In this document: positions 10,094-19,004 of the stretch, one piece after another
How the letters are laid out: each line of letters begins with the position of its first letter
Numbering within the stretch: position 1 is the stretch's first letter
Assembly: GCF_000231385.2 (NCBI RefSeq)
Contig: NC_018515.1
Coordinates: 3,244,501 to 3,308,500, forward strand
Direction of reading: 5' to 3'
Source: Desulfosporosinus meridiei DSM 13257
GTDB taxonomy: Bacteria; Bacillota; Desulfitobacteriia; Desulfitobacteriales; Desulfitobacteriaceae
DNA length: 64,000 nucleotides
Program-made: the position numbers and the translations under genes
Notes under the pieces: model-generated
Databases searched by the model: none
Seen by the model: only the letters and a program-made list of their open reading frames with translations
Told to the model about the DNA's origin: nothing

Positions 10094-11899
10094 CTAGGCC
10101 GGTTTAGCTGGAAAGGCTGTATAAAATGTTGTTCCCTCAGACCCTGTTTTAAAATCAAAGCTTGCTCTATGTCTTTGGGCAATCCCTATAGATATTAATA
10201 GCCCCAGACCTGTTCCGCTTTCTTTGGTAGTAAAAAAAGGAGTACCTATCTTTTCTTGAATTGCTTGCGGTATTCCCATTCCTTGATCCTTGATTTCTAG
10301 TACTACTTTATCCTCTTTTACATGGGTACTAATCCTAACACATCCATTTTCCGCTGTCGCTTCCAGTCCATTTCTGACAAGATTTAAGATAAGCTGTTTT
10401 ATTTCGTTTTCGTTAATCATTATATTGGGGAGGTTGTTTAAATCCACAACAACTTCTTTATTATTGTTATAGGCATCTGCTTGTAACATTGGTAACACTT
10501 TGTTAATTACTTCATTTAGGTTCTGAGACTTAACATTATCTGAGTTTGATTTAGCTAAGGATAAAAAATCAGTAATGATTATATTTGCTCGATCAATTTC
10601 TGCAATCATCAAATCCATATATTCTTTATCATTTTGGTATTGGGCCTTCGATCCAAAAAACTGTAAAAACCCTTTGACCGTAGTTAAAGGATTACGGATT
10701 TCATGGCTAATCCCCGCAGCCAATTGACCAATTAAATTAAGTCTTTCTAACCTGTCAATCTCTTGTTGTTGGCGCTTTGCCTCCGTAATGTCCCTAAAGA
10801 AAACTGTTAACCCTTCTTTATACGGGTAGGCATGAAATTCATGGTCTTGACTAGGATTTGCCAATCCTCCTGCTTCCCAATGAACGGTTTGATTTTCATC
10901 CATAGCTTTGAGGATTTTTTCATAAGATATTGAATCTTTAAATTCCGGGAATACTTCCAATATATTTTTCCCCACAAGGTCTATGTTGCTCTTGCTCTTC
11001 CCCATAAACCTTTGAGTTTCCTTATTAACAAAGGTAAATTGCCAGTTACGGTCTATAGCATAAAAACCATCAGAAATACCTTCCATAATTTTAATGAAAT
11101 TTATTTTAGAGATTTCTAAGGCTGAATTCACTTCTTTTAAATCACTAGTGAAACTTGAAATTTTCTCTAAGACTGGTTTCAGTTCCGGTAATTTATGAAG
11201 TATTTCCTCGTTTCCACTATTATCATGCATTATTATGTGTCCGAATTTTTCCAAATACCATTCAAGCTGCTTCATATGTTTTCTGATATAAATCATTATC
11301 AATGCCGATAAACTTAAAGCAAGAATAACAATTGCACTTAATGCATTAAAAGACGTTAGCACAAAGTCTGAATTCTGTGCATAAGCAAAAACGTAACCCA
11401 CTATTCGTCCCTGCTCATATATAGGAAGACTCACCTTAATTATCTTGTTATCTTTCGAGGTGTTATCAGTCCTATCTACAGTTATGTCAGAATTGGGTTC
11501 TTCTATAGAGATAGTATTTTTATCACTATCCCAAAAAACCATATTTAGATCATTATCATAATAACCTACCATATGGCTATAATTATTATTTTTTTCTTTA
11601 ATTATCGACTGGACAATGATCTTAATTTGTCCGATCTTATTATCTTTTGGTAAACTGATATCTTGTTTTAATGCATCAATCTCCCAAATGCGTGATTGTA
11701 GATTACCTTGAACACTTGAAACAAACGATAATAGATCATAGTTGAATTTAATAGCTTGTTTCTCCCAAAAGTTTTGTCCATAAAAAAGAATAAATAAGAC
11801 CAGAAATAAAAAAATACTGCTTATTACTTTAAACAGGGTAATTTGAATAATTGAATGTTTTAATAAATGTTCTTTTATAATTGATGATTTAGCCATCAT
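10094..11899 (-). CDS. PAS-containing membrane sensor histidine kinase
   Basis: Membrane-bound sensor kinase of 601 aa. One transmembrane helix at about 20-42, an extracytoplasmic sensing region to about 180 (containing MVGYYDNDLNMVFWDSD), a second helix at about 183-203, a PAS domain at about 265-385 (GISDGFYAIDRNWQFTFVN), a HisKA domain with phospho-acceptor His399 in GISHEIRNPL, and a HATPase domain with N box (NLVRNGLEA), DQGMGIP and GTGLGL. This architecture resembles sporulation kinases that feed Spo0F. No response regulator is adjacent. It lies just downstream of agrBD, separated by a terminator, so it is a candidate but unproven partner. The start has GGAGG 5 nt before the first of two ATGs. 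Confidence 0.88.
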   Translation of the reverse strand: MMAKSSIIKEHLLKHSIIQITLFKVISSIFLFLVLFILFYGQNFWEKQAIKFNYDLLSFVSSVQGNLQSRIWEIDALKQDISLPKDNKIGQIKIIVQSIIKEKNNNYSHMVGYYDNDLNMVFWDSDKNTISIEEPNSDITVDRTDNTSKDNKIIKVSLPIYEQGRIVGYVFAYAQNSDFVLTSFNALSAIVILALSLSALIMIYIRKHMKQLEWYLEKFGHIIMHDNSGNEEILHKLPELKPVLEKISSFTSDLKEVNSALEISKINFIKIMEGISDGFYAIDRNWQFTFVNKETQRFMGKSKSNIDLVGKNILEVFPEFKDSISYEKILKAMDENQTVHWEAGGLANPSQDHEFHAYPYKEGLTVFFRDITEAKRQQQEIDRLERLNLIGQLAAGISHEIRNPLTTVKGFLQFFGSKAQYQNDKEYMDLMIAEIDRANIIITDFLSLAKSNSDNVKSQNLNEVINKVLPMLQADAYNNNKEVVVDLNNLPNIMINENEIKQLILNLVRNGLEATAENGCVRISTHVKEDKVVLEIKDQGMGIPQAIQEKIGTPFFTTKESGTGLGLLISIGIAQRHRASFDFKTGSEGTTFYTAFPAKPA

Positions 11900-11940
11900 T
11901 TGATCCTCCAGCTGTTAATTAATTGGAGACGGCTTTTCAA

Positions 11941-11975
11941 AAATTAAAGCTGGGTGTTAAACCCAGCTTTAATTT
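11941..11975 (-). terminator. Terminator after the agrD-like gene
   Basis: Perfect 15-bp arms (11941-11955 and 11961-11975) around a 5-nt loop, with T residues following on the minus strand. It separates the agr-like genes from the sensor kinase, so the kinase probably depends on read-through or its own promoter. Confidence 0.75.
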
Positions 11976-11997
11976 TGTTAATTTGAAATCTTTTAGA

Positions 11998-12120
11998 CTA
12001 TCGTTGCAATGATTTCGGAGTTTTAGGTTGATAAGCCCACATAGCACAAGCAAATACTGACGTAGCACTGCCGAGTAGCATCAATATTGATGCAATTACA
12101 GTAAAAACATTCTTCTTCAT
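11998..12120 (-). CDS. agrD: AgrD-type cyclic (thio)lactone autoinducer precursor
   Basis: A 40-codon gene. The product has a basic start (MKKN), a hydrophobic amphipathic leader of about 20 residues ending SVFA, then a cysteine at position 25 followed by AMWAY and a proline/lysine-rich tail (QPKTPKSLQR). This is the layout of clostridial AgrD-like peptides: N-terminal leader, small cyclised core with Cys as the lactone residue, and a charged recognition tail removed by AgrB. The ATG is preceded by GGGAGGTG. It follows agrB by 8 bp, the usual agrBD order. The likely mature signal starts at or near Cys25 and includes MWAY; the exact ring is inference. Confidence 0.85.
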   Translation of the reverse strand: MKKNVFTVIASILMLLGSATSVFACAMWAYQPKTPKSLQR

Positions 12121-12128
12121 ATATCATT

Positions 12129-12719
12129 TCACCTCCCTTTATTAAATAAGGGCAGCAATGTTATGCATTGGTAAAACACCCCCATTACTGCACTTACACT
12201 AAACAACAAATTGTCTGTAAAGTAAACTACGATGAGTGTCATTATTATGAAAGCTATTGAAATTATTTTTAGTGTTTGCTTGAGTTGAATAGAATTAATT
12301 GGCTTTGAGTCACTATCTACTGGGGCAAATAGTACAACAAGCCCAAGACAAATGCTCAAAATCACATAAAACGCGCCTTCTGAACTAAATAGGTTATACT
12401 CACCTATCTTCTTGGCTACAATTCCAATAGAAGTATAAATAAAAGAACCAAAAACCAAACATTTAATAGGTGTGTCAAAATGTGCCCCCCCTGAAACTCT
12501 TCGCAATAATCCACCGAATGCCGCAGCGACAAGAATAGAAAATAGCGAGTTTGAAAGTATTCCTAAAAATACCAATGAAAAAAAACCCAATAAAAATAAA
12601 AATAAATTTTCAATGGCATAAGCTATTATTTCTTTCTTATCACTATTTAAATCTAATTCATTAGCTATTATTTCGGTGAGTTTATTGCTAATGTTCTCAG
12701 AAAAGTTCATTGATTTCAC
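12129..12719 (-). CDS. agrB: AgrB-type autoinducer-processing membrane protease
   Basis: Accessory gene regulator B: a membrane cysteine endopeptidase that cleaves the C-terminal tail of AgrD and forms the thiolactone. The 196-aa protein has five or six hydrophobic segments and the catalytic pair spaced as in the family: His80 in RRVSGGAH and Cys87 in TPIKC, seven residues apart. The N-terminal cytosolic helix (residues 1-28, acidic) is also typical. It overlaps the end of the upstream small membrane protein gene (12697) and precedes agrD by 8 bp, so the genes form one operon. No classical AgrC or AgrA gene is next to it. Confidence 0.92.
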   Translation of the reverse strand: MKSMNFSENISNKLTEIIANELDLNSDKKEIIAYAIENLFLFLLGFFSLVFLGILSNSLFSILVAAAFGGLLRRVSGGAHFDTPIKCLVFGSFIYTSIGIVAKKIGEYNLFSSEGAFYVILSICLGLVVLFAPVDSDSKPINSIQLKQTLKIISIAFIIMTLIVVYFTDNLLFSVSAVMGVFYQCITLLPLFNKGR

Positions 12720-13164
12720 CTCTTCTTTTTATGAATTTATCTAACATGTAGGCAAAAGCAAACATGAGGAGTACTTGGGGTTCGGTAATAACGATTCTCA
12801 GCAGTAGATTCAAAAACAATTCTTCGGGGTTTATTCCAAAAATCGGCATCAACAATGATAAACATAAAAACTCAATAATTACTAAAGCTAAGAAACTTAA
12901 TAAACTAGCAATTAAAGATAAAGAAAAATCACTTTTTCCTATCCATGTTAACATAACGAATAACAAAACAACTTGTAAGATCATGTGTACCCCAAAAGGG
13001 ATTGTGAACAACCTAACGGTATAAGAGATGAGTGCTATAACAGATCCAATTGCAACAATTCTATTCCATTTTAAAGGTATCCTTGCAATAACAAAGGCTA
13101 AAGTAACTACAGAAATAAGTTCAGGTATACCTTGTAAGATAAATGCAATTAATGGAATATCAAT
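12697..13164 (-). CDS. Small polytopic membrane protein, agr-linked (paralogue 1), probable ATT start
   Basis: A membrane protein with about five hydrophobic segments and no cytoplasmic catalytic domain. From the first TTG (13011) the product is only 104 aa, but the frame stays open upstream and the added 51 residues (LQGIPE, TLAFVIARIPLK) match the N-terminus of the neighbouring 149-aa protein, so the full protein is about 155 aa. The upstream part has no ATG, GTG or TTG; a GAGGGTG site precedes ATT codons at 13167 and 13164, so an ATT start is the best guess. It overlaps agrB by 23 bp. The pattern resembles the membrane sensor half of some clostridial AgrC-like kinases, without the kinase; this is inference. 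Confidence 0.65.
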   Translation of the reverse strand: MDIPLIAFILQGIPELISVVTLAFVIARIPLKWNRIVAIGSVIALISYTVRLFTIPFGVHMILQVVLLFVMLTWIGKSDFSLSLIASLLSFLALVIIEFLCLSLLMPIFGINPEELFLNLLLRIVITEPQVLLMFAFAYMLDKFIKRRGEINELF

Positions 13165-13254
13165 AATTAAACACCCTCTTTTATAAAATCAAGAGATGCC
13201 TACAAAAAGGACAAAATGACTCCTGTCCATAATGAAAACCAAATTATTTAACAC

Positions 13255-13704
13255 TTAAGTAATCTTTTTTGATAGAAATGTATTAAGGAGATAAGCTACT
13301 AGGAATAGAATTATTACATGGATATCACCTAAGATAATTCTTGGGGCCTGAAAAGGATATAAGGCTTTAGGCGTAAGTCTAGAGATAAGCTCAAACAAAG
13401 GTAAACTTGCTGTTTCAAAAATAATAAGAACTAAGATACTTAATAAAGTCGATACAAAAGATTGACTCAAATCCCCTTTACTCAACCAAGTGAGAACAAT
13501 AAATAATATCAAGATGACCATTATGGTATGTATCCCTAAAGGGATCGGCAATAGTCTAATGGCGGAAACAGAAACAGCTATTGTTATGCCTACCAGGACA
13601 ATTTGAATAAGCTTCAAAGGAATCCTAGATATTACAAAAGCTAGGGTTGTAATTGCTATCCCTTCAGGTATACCTTGCAATAGAAGCAATAGTAAAGTAA
13701 TCAT
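13255..13704 (-). CDS. Small polytopic membrane protein, agr-linked (paralogue 2)
   Basis: 149-aa protein with about five transmembrane segments and almost no soluble part. It is clearly paralogous to the product at 12697: both share LQGIPE, TLAFVI.RIPLK, IP(L/F)G(I/V)H and LTW..K.D.S in the same order. A GGAGGAG site lies about 15 nt before the ATG, a long spacing, but no other in-frame start exists. It is the first gene of a minus-strand series leading to agrB and agrD. Function is unknown; a signal-binding or transport role linked to the peptide is plausible from context only. Confidence 0.7.
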   Translation of the reverse strand: MITLLLLLLQGIPEGIAITTLAFVISRIPLKLIQIVLVGITIAVSVSAIRLLPIPLGIHTIMVILILFIVLTWLSKGDLSQSFVSTLLSILVLIIFETASLPLFELISRLTPKALYPFQAPRIILGDIHVIILFLVAYLLNTFLSKKIT

Positions 13705-13875
13705 AGGATTTCAATTTTACTCCTCCGCGTACTTGAATTAACCTTTTATTCCCTCATGGAAACTATTATTTTATGTTATTATCTCACACACTATATGTCG
13801 AAATCGCGTAAATCCTGTAACTGAAAGCCTCTTATTTAGCATTTATTGTTAAATTAGATCCAAATTGAAATAACT

Positions 13876-13907
13876 AATGCCCCAAAAGCAAAATTGCTTT
13901 GGGGCAT
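13876..13907 (-). terminator. Terminator after the glutamine-rich gene
   Basis: Near-perfect hairpin (AATGCCCCAAAAGC pairing with GCTTTGGGGCATT) just downstream of the Q-rich gene on the minus strand. Confidence 0.65.
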
Positions 13908-13943
13908 TATCCATTAGTCTCTAGATGTGTATTTAATGATTAA

Positions 13944-14495
13944 TTATTGATACCATCCCTGTCCGTGCATTTGTTGATTTTGTCCTTGTCCTTGACCCTG
14001 GCTTTGAAGCTGTTGATTCTGTCCTTGCTGCCCAAAACTTTGAGTTGTTTGACTACCTTGACCTTGTTGCTGGTTTTGGTTTTGGCTCATATTTTGAAGT
14101 TGTTGCTGAGCTTGTTCAATGAAATTGTTCATTTGAGCAAGAACTTGAGTGGACTGAATGTATTGGTTTGCTTGATCTAAAGCCTGCATACCTTGTTGAA
14201 TAGTCTGTTGTAATTGAGTAAATGCTTGTTGCTGCTGCTGCTGGGATTGAGCCTTAAACTGGGTCATGTGTTGGACTAATTGATTAAGTTGTTGTTGTCC
14301 TTGAGCTTGGGTCTGTTGTTGCCCTTGAGTCTGGTTCTGATGAGCTTGGTTCTTGTAGGTGGAAAAGGCTTGTTCCATGCGATAAAATTGGTCTTTCAAC
14401 TGTCCTAATTCCTCAGCTACCTCCATATCAGTCCGAGCATCCTCTACAGCCAAATTTTTCAATTCTTTAATCCCATCTTTCGTATTGCTGCTCAT
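13944..14495 (-). CDS. Glutamine-rich low-complexity protein
   Basis: I do not recognise a family. The 183-aa protein has a normal, charged N-terminus (residues 1-45; EDARTDMEVAEELGQLKDQF looks like a helix or short coiled coil), then is dominated by Gln, with Asn, Gly and Ser; it has runs of five to six glutamines and repeated QGQ units at the C-terminus. There is no signal peptide or membrane segment. AAGGAGG precedes the ATG. The composition recalls spore coat or other assembly-prone proteins, or prion-like tracts, but no specific match can be claimed. It has its own terminator. Confidence 0.75.
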   Translation of the reverse strand: MSSNTKDGIKELKNLAVEDARTDMEVAEELGQLKDQFYRMEQAFSTYKNQAHQNQTQGQQQTQAQGQQQLNQLVQHMTQFKAQSQQQQQQAFTQLQQTIQQGMQALDQANQYIQSTQVLAQMNNFIEQAQQQLQNMSQNQNQQQGQGSQTTQSFGQQGQNQQLQSQGQGQGQNQQMHGQGWYQ

Positions 14496-14580
14496 ACAAC
14501 AACCTCCTTAATTTTTTTAACCTCAATTATTATTGCCCGATTCCAATAAACAATGTTTGGTTATATATGTAAAACGCAAT

Positions 14581-14616
14581 AAAATCCTATCCTTTACAAT
14601 TCAAGGATAGGATTTT
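14581..14616 (-). terminator. Terminator after the chemoreceptor gene
   Basis: Perfect 14-bp arms (14581-14594 and 14603-14616) ending in a T run on the minus strand. Confidence 0.75.
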
Positions 14617-14655
14617 ATAAATGATTTTTTTAACAGCAATTATATTTACTTCTGT

Positions 14656-16395
14656 TTATAGCTTAAATTTAACAACTGCACTCATCAACTTATCCCCTAG
14701 GGCGGCAAGAGCTTCTGCTGATTTACTAACGGATACCATCGTTGCTGCCTGTTCCTCTGAAGCAGCGGCAACTTCTTGCGAGCTGGATGCCGCCTGCTGA
14801 GAGGTCAAACCAATATCCTCAATAGACTGTGCTGCTGCTGAGGTTCCCACAGCCATTTGTTTGGTAGCCTCAGTAATCTGTTCAATTTGACGAACAACTT
14901 GGTTAACCTCTGCAACAATGGTCTGAAAAGAACTTCCGGCTAAATTAACCGCTTCAACTCCGGCAGCTACTTCAACTTTACCCTTTTCCATTACTCCGAT
15001 AGCAAGTTCTGTCTCTCTTTGAATGTTTTCGATTAGATTGGCAATTTGAACAGTTGAATTAGACGATTGTTCGGCTAATTTACGAACCTCTTCTGCAACA
15101 ACTGCAAATCCTCGCCCTTGCTCTCCTGCTCTGGCAGCCTCAATTGCTGCATTAAGGGCAAGTAAATTAGTCTGATCGGCAATCCCTCTGATTACATCAA
15201 CAATTTGTCCGATTTGCTTTGATTCATCTCCTAAGCGAGCTATTACCTCCGCAGATTGAGCTGAAACCTCGCGAACTGCTTCAATCTTGTTTACAGCATT
15301 CTCAGCTTGGAAAGCTCCCAACTCAGCAGCCTGAGCTGCCTTTTCACTACTTTGACTGACAGTCTCAGCATTTTTTGCTACTAGTTGAGCATTAGCGGAC
15401 AATTCTTCAATAACGTTAACAGTCTCAGCCATGGAAGTAGCATTTCGGGTTGAACTTGATGCAACTAAACCAAGGCTTTCCGCCATTTGCTCACTGGAAG
15501 CAGTTGCTTCCTCTGAAGCTGCTGATAATTCCTCACTAGTTGCAGCCACACTTTCAGATTGAGTTAATACTTCCCCAATAACCGCTCTCAGCGAGTGAAC
15601 CATTTCGCTGACAGCTTGAGACAAGACACCGATTTCATCTTTATTCTTAACCTCTTGAATTTCCATGCTCAGATCCCCTTCAGCCACAGCCTGAGCAACT
15701 TTCGTAACAGCGACAAGGGGCTTACTTATATGCTGTGCCAATACATACGACAAGACTGCTCCAACTAAAACTGCAAGAACAACAAAAATTAACAGCAACT
15801 TTACAACGGAATCTTTAGTAGTTTGAGCATGATGAGTTGCCGAGGCACCCCCGGCAGCCATAGAAGTCATCTGATCTTCCATATCTTTGAGTAACTGATC
15901 AAAACTATCTTTACTCTTTTGGGTCAGAATGGGTCTGGCCTCTACATCCCTTCCAACTTGAGTCAACATCCAGACCTGTTCTGCATCCTCTATAAAGGTA
16001 TTGAAGGATTTTCGCATCTCCTCGCTTTTTGCTATTCCTTCTGGAGTTGTAACATAGTTATTGTAATCAGAAAAATCTTGCTCCCATTTGACTTTTGTGA
16101 TTGAAAATTTAGTCTTATGCTCCTGAAAGGCCTGGGCATCTGCACGCATCAGAAATCCACCCAAAAGATAGCGACGAGTATCTTCGGTATCCTCAATGAC
16201 TTTGGCTAGTGAGGTTGTTGCCTTCAACCAATGCTCACCTAAGTCTTCAGCTTCCTGATTTATCTTGTAAACACCATAGTAACCAACAATACCTACTAAC
16301 GCGGTCAAGAGTAAAACCACCAGAAACCCTAACAATAATTTAATTCGGACACCATAGTTTATAGAGGATTTGGAAGTAATAAGTTTGTTGTCCAT
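14656..16395 (-). CDS. Methyl-accepting chemotaxis protein
   Basis: Transmembrane chemoreceptor of 579 aa. Helix one at about 20-42, a periplasm-facing four-helix-bundle type sensor region to about 200, helix two at about 198-218, HAMP at about 220-275 ([22 protein letters not shown]), then a long coiled-coil signalling domain with the canonical hairpin tip ([19 protein letters not shown]) near residue 415. There is no C-terminal CheR-binding pentapeptide. The ligand is unknown. No other che genes are near, as is usual for dispersed receptors. GAGGCG precedes the ATG. Confidence 0.94.
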   Translation of the reverse strand: MDNKLITSKSSINYGVRIKLLLGFLVVLLLTALVGIVGYYGVYKINQEAEDLGEHWLKATTSLAKVIEDTEDTRRYLLGGFLMRADAQAFQEHKTKFSITKVKWEQDFSDYNNYVTTPEGIAKSEEMRKSFNTFIEDAEQVWMLTQVGRDVEARPILTQKSKDSFDQLLKDMEDQMTSMAAGGASATHHAQTTKDSVVKLLLIFVVLAVLVGAVLSYVLAQHISKPLVAVTKVAQAVAEGDLSMEIQEVKNKDEIGVLSQAVSEMVHSLRAVIGEVLTQSESVAATSEELSAASEEATASSEQMAESLGLVASSSTRNATSMAETVNVIEELSANAQLVAKNAETVSQSSEKAAQAAELGAFQAENAVNKIEAVREVSAQSAEVIARLGDESKQIGQIVDVIRGIADQTNLLALNAAIEAARAGEQGRGFAVVAEEVRKLAEQSSNSTVQIANLIENIQRETELAIGVMEKGKVEVAAGVEAVNLAGSSFQTIVAEVNQVVRQIEQITEATKQMAVGTSAAAQSIEDIGLTSQQAASSSQEVAAASEEQAATMVSVSKSAEALAALGDKLMSAVVKFKL

Positions 16396-16569
16396 ATCAG
16401 CGCCTCATTTTCTTAATCAAATAATTCTATAATTGGTTTTCTACAAAAAATATAAATATCCTCTTTTTCAACAATAGAAATCATCTTTTCCTAATCTTTG
16501 TAGGTTTTTGGTGAAAATCGCACTAAGTTGTTCTCAAAAAGATTTTTAATAATCTTATCAAAAAACAAA

Positions 16570-16604
16570 TGTGTTAGGAGGGTTAATTGGCCCCCCCTAA
16601 CACA
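16570..16604 (-). terminator. Terminator after the citrate synthase gene
   Basis: Stem pairing TGTGTTAGG with CCTAACACA, with a GC-rich upper part and a following T-rich tract on the minus strand. Confidence 0.7.
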
Positions 16605-16641
16605 TACTGCAAATATCGATTTTAATGATTGCCAAGTAGTT

Positions 16642-18000
16642 TTATCTTTCATCCATCTTTAGATAACTTCTCCTTGGTGCCACACTTTTGTAAGCTGGTC
16701 GAATAATCTTTCCACAGTTAGCAATTTCCTCAATTCTATGCGCACTCCAGCCAACGATCCTGGAAATCGCAAAAATTGGAGTGAACATTTCCATTGGGAT
16801 ATTGAGCATCTTATATACAAAACCTGAGTAAAAGTCCACATTAGCACTTACAGTTTTATACATAGTATTAAACTTTGCGATTACCTGTGGGGCAAGGTTC
16901 TCTACCTTAGCATAGAGATTAAACTCGTCCTCCAAACCTTTTTCCTGAGCAAGCTGTGCAACATAGCCTTTGAGTATAACCGCTCGAGGATCTGATATGG
17001 AATAAACAGCATGTCCGATACCATAAATTAATCCCGAACGATCAAACTCATTCTTAGAGAGTACCTGAGTAAGATAATGCTCAATTTCCTCGTCATCATC
17101 CCAGTTCTTTAGCTTCTCTTTCATGTCATCAAACATTTGAACAACTTTAATATTAGCTCCTCCGTGACGGGGTCCTTTAAGCGCTCCAATCGCTGCGGCA
17201 ATTGCCGAATAAGTATCCGTCCCTGTTGAAGTAACTACATGAGTAACAAAAGAAGAATTATTTCCTCCACCGTGCTCGGCGTGAAGAACAAGTGCTAAAT
17301 CAAGCAGTTGTGCCTCTAACTTAGTATAACTACTATCCGGCCTTAGCATCGCTAAAATGTTCTCAGCGATACTTAAATCGGCCCTCGGGCTATGAATATA
17401 AAGACTTTGATCTCCATGGTAATGATTAAATGCATGATAGCCATAAACAGCTAAGGACGGAAAGCAAGCAATAAGTTTAAGGCATTGCTTTAATACATTT
17501 GGCATTGAAGTATCATCGGCATTTTCATCAAAAGAGTAAAGTGCTAAAACACTTCTTGCTAAAGTATTCATAATATCCTTGCTCGGAGCTTTTAATATTA
17601 CATCACGAGTAAAATCTTCTGGCAGCCTTTCATAAAGTGATAGAATTTGCAAAAATTCTTTTTGAGCGTTTTGATCCGGGAGATTTCCAAAGAGCAGCAA
17701 ATAGGCTGTCTCTTCAAAACCGAAGCGGTCATCCTCACTAAAGCCCTTAACAATATCTCTAATATCCATCCCCCGATATATTAACCGCCCTGGAACAGAA
17801 ACTTTTTCGCCCTCATCCATAATATATGAATGGACTTCCCCGATTTCTGTCAGACCAACTAACACCCCTTTTCCGTCCAAATCACGCAACCCACGTTTGA
17901 CCTCATATCTACGATATAGTTCAGGCTTAATATAGCCACTTTCTTCAGCCATTTTGCTCAACTTCTTTAAGGCTTCAGATTCCATATCATAATTATTCAT
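16642..18000 (-). CDS. gltA: Citrate synthase
   Basis: Condenses acetyl-CoA and oxaloacetate to citrate. The 452-aa protein has the classical (Si-type) active-site elements: His in LHAEHGGGNNSS, His in YGIGHAVYSISDPR, and Asp in NVDFYSG, plus GALKGPRHGGAN for substrate binding. The N-terminus is about 50 residues longer than short bacterial forms. I choose the ATG at 18000 since an upstream GTG (18009) lies within the AAAGGGTG ribosome binding site. It is a single-gene unit divergent from the gene at 18130. A 2-methylcitrate synthase role cannot be excluded from sequence alone. Confidence 0.9.
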   Translation of the reverse strand: MNNYDMESEALKKLSKMAEESGYIKPELYRRYEVKRGLRDLDGKGVLVGLTEIGEVHSYIMDEGEKVSVPGRLIYRGMDIRDIVKGFSEDDRFGFEETAYLLLFGNLPDQNAQKEFLQILSLYERLPEDFTRDVILKAPSKDIMNTLARSVLALYSFDENADDTSMPNVLKQCLKLIACFPSLAVYGYHAFNHYHGDQSLYIHSPRADLSIAENILAMLRPDSSYTKLEAQLLDLALVLHAEHGGGNNSSFVTHVVTSTGTDTYSAIAAAIGALKGPRHGGANIKVVQMFDDMKEKLKNWDDDEEIEHYLTQVLSKNEFDRSGLIYGIGHAVYSISDPRAVILKGYVAQLAQEKGLEDEFNLYAKVENLAPQVIAKFNTMYKTVSANVDFYSGFVYKMLNIPMEMFTPIFAISRIVGWSAHRIEEIANCGKIIRPAYKSVAPRRSYLKMDER

Positions 18001-18129
18001 AGAATTCACCCTTTCTCTTCCAAATTCTTATTCAAATCAATCACCAAATGGAGTTCTTACTTCCTATTTTTGCTCATAATTATTGATTATTATCTTGATA
18101 CTTAGCCTAATACTCGATAGGGGGAAAAA

Positions 18130-18711
18130 ATGACTTGGAATATTAGAGAATGGAATTGGTCAGACTCCGTTGTTACCATATCGACAGCAATCTTTGCTTT
18201 GGTTTCACTTATTTCTGTCTATATCTCTGTCACAACTTGGCAAACACAGCGTGAAGCTGCACGTCCGTATCTAACCTTTATAGAGTCTCCTTCACTCAAC
18301 TTTAGCGAGAACTCAGGTTTTGAATTTGAATTCAAATTCAAAAATGTCGGAACCCATCCCGCAACAAATCTATCAAGCAGGACATTAATCTTTGAGCAAC
18401 AATTACAACAAAAGCCAATTTTTATTGACGATTACACCGTTGTTAATGATATCCCTCGTGATGCAACTACAAGTTTACTCCTCAACCCGAAAGTCAATAG
18501 TTTTACCAAAGAATTAGAGGAGATCAATCCACACTTCATCATTATTAGTCTTAAATATTCTGACCCTATTGTCCATAAATCTTATTCTCAGACAATTTAT
18601 CTCAAGTGGGCGGGAGTTATTAATAACAAACAGCAACCAATTATCCATGTCGAAATGAGTGAAAAATCGAATATAGAACACTATTTGAAAATCCACCAAT
18701 TACTTGATTAA
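18130..18711 (+). CDS. Membrane-anchored protein of unknown function
   Basis: 193-aa protein with one N-terminal transmembrane helix (about residues 15-37), a tryptophan-rich start (MTWNIREWNW), and a soluble domain with alternating hydrophobic pattern suggesting a beta-sandwich (FEFEFKFKNVGTHPA). I do not recognise the family. The start ATG follows GGGGG. It is divergent from citrate synthase and convergent with the c-di-AMP riboswitch unit, whose terminator lies 34 bp beyond its stop; any read-through transcript from that riboswitch would be antisense to this gene. Confidence 0.65.
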   Translation: MTWNIREWNWSDSVVTISTAIFALVSLISVYISVTTWQTQREAARPYLTFIESPSLNFSENSGFEFEFKFKNVGTHPATNLSSRTLIFEQQLQQKPIFIDDYTVVNDIPRDATTSLLLNPKVNSFTKELEEINPHFIIISLKYSDPIVHKSYSQTIYLKWAGVINNKQQPIIHVEMSEKSNIEHYLKIHQLLD

Positions 18712-18744
18712 TCTATAAAATTGCAACTGTATTACCATAAGGTA

Positions 18745-18778
18745 TCAAAAAAACCCTTGACCACAAAGTCTAGGGTTT
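18745..18778 (-). terminator. Riboswitch-associated terminator
   Basis: Stem AAACCCT/AGGGTTT with an inner GAC/GTC pairing, followed by seven T residues on the minus strand. It lies 63 nt beyond the end of the ydaO aptamer, as expected for a transcription-terminating expression platform. Confidence 0.75.
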
Positions 18779-18840
18779 CAGCTAATTGACAGCAGTACAA
18801 AACAGCAAAGCTAGGGCATGCTGCCAGTATCTCCTTTCAA

Positions 18841-18963
18841 CGCTTACGAAGTTAGCTGACGGATTCGGGTTGAAAAGTAACCCTACCTTCACAAACTCAG
18901 AGTCAAATGATGTGAAGGATTCACCCCAAAAATGGTTTCCCCGCTTCATGATAGAATTAAGCG
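18841..18963 (-). ncRNA. Cyclic di-AMP riboswitch aptamer (ydaO-yuaA class)
   Basis: Read on the minus strand, the segment has the hallmark ydaO elements in order: P1 strand CGCTTA (18958-18963), GCGGGGAAACC, GGGGTGAATCC, GGTAGGGTTACTTTTCAACC, CCGAATCCGTCAGCTAAC, and the closing strand TAAGCG (18841-18846). This class senses c-di-AMP and normally turns off potassium uptake or cell-wall genes. Here it has its own promoter (19005-19034) and terminator (18745-18778), but no minus-strand gene follows until citrate synthase about 750 nt on. Identification is by recalled consensus, not by a covariance search. Confidence 0.88.
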
Positions 18964-19004
18964 ACAGAGATATTAAGTTGTGGTTCAACTATAGTATAAA
19001 TTAA

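Noticed and set aside
18514-18699. 61-aa minus-strand ORF as a target of the c-di-AMP riboswitch
   Set aside because: No ribosome binding site was seen, and it is antisense to a better supported gene (18130-18711).
18782-18988. 68-aa minus-strand ORF across the c-di-AMP aptamer
   Set aside because: It coincides exactly with the conserved riboswitch sequence and has no ribosome binding site; the conservation is explained by RNA structure.
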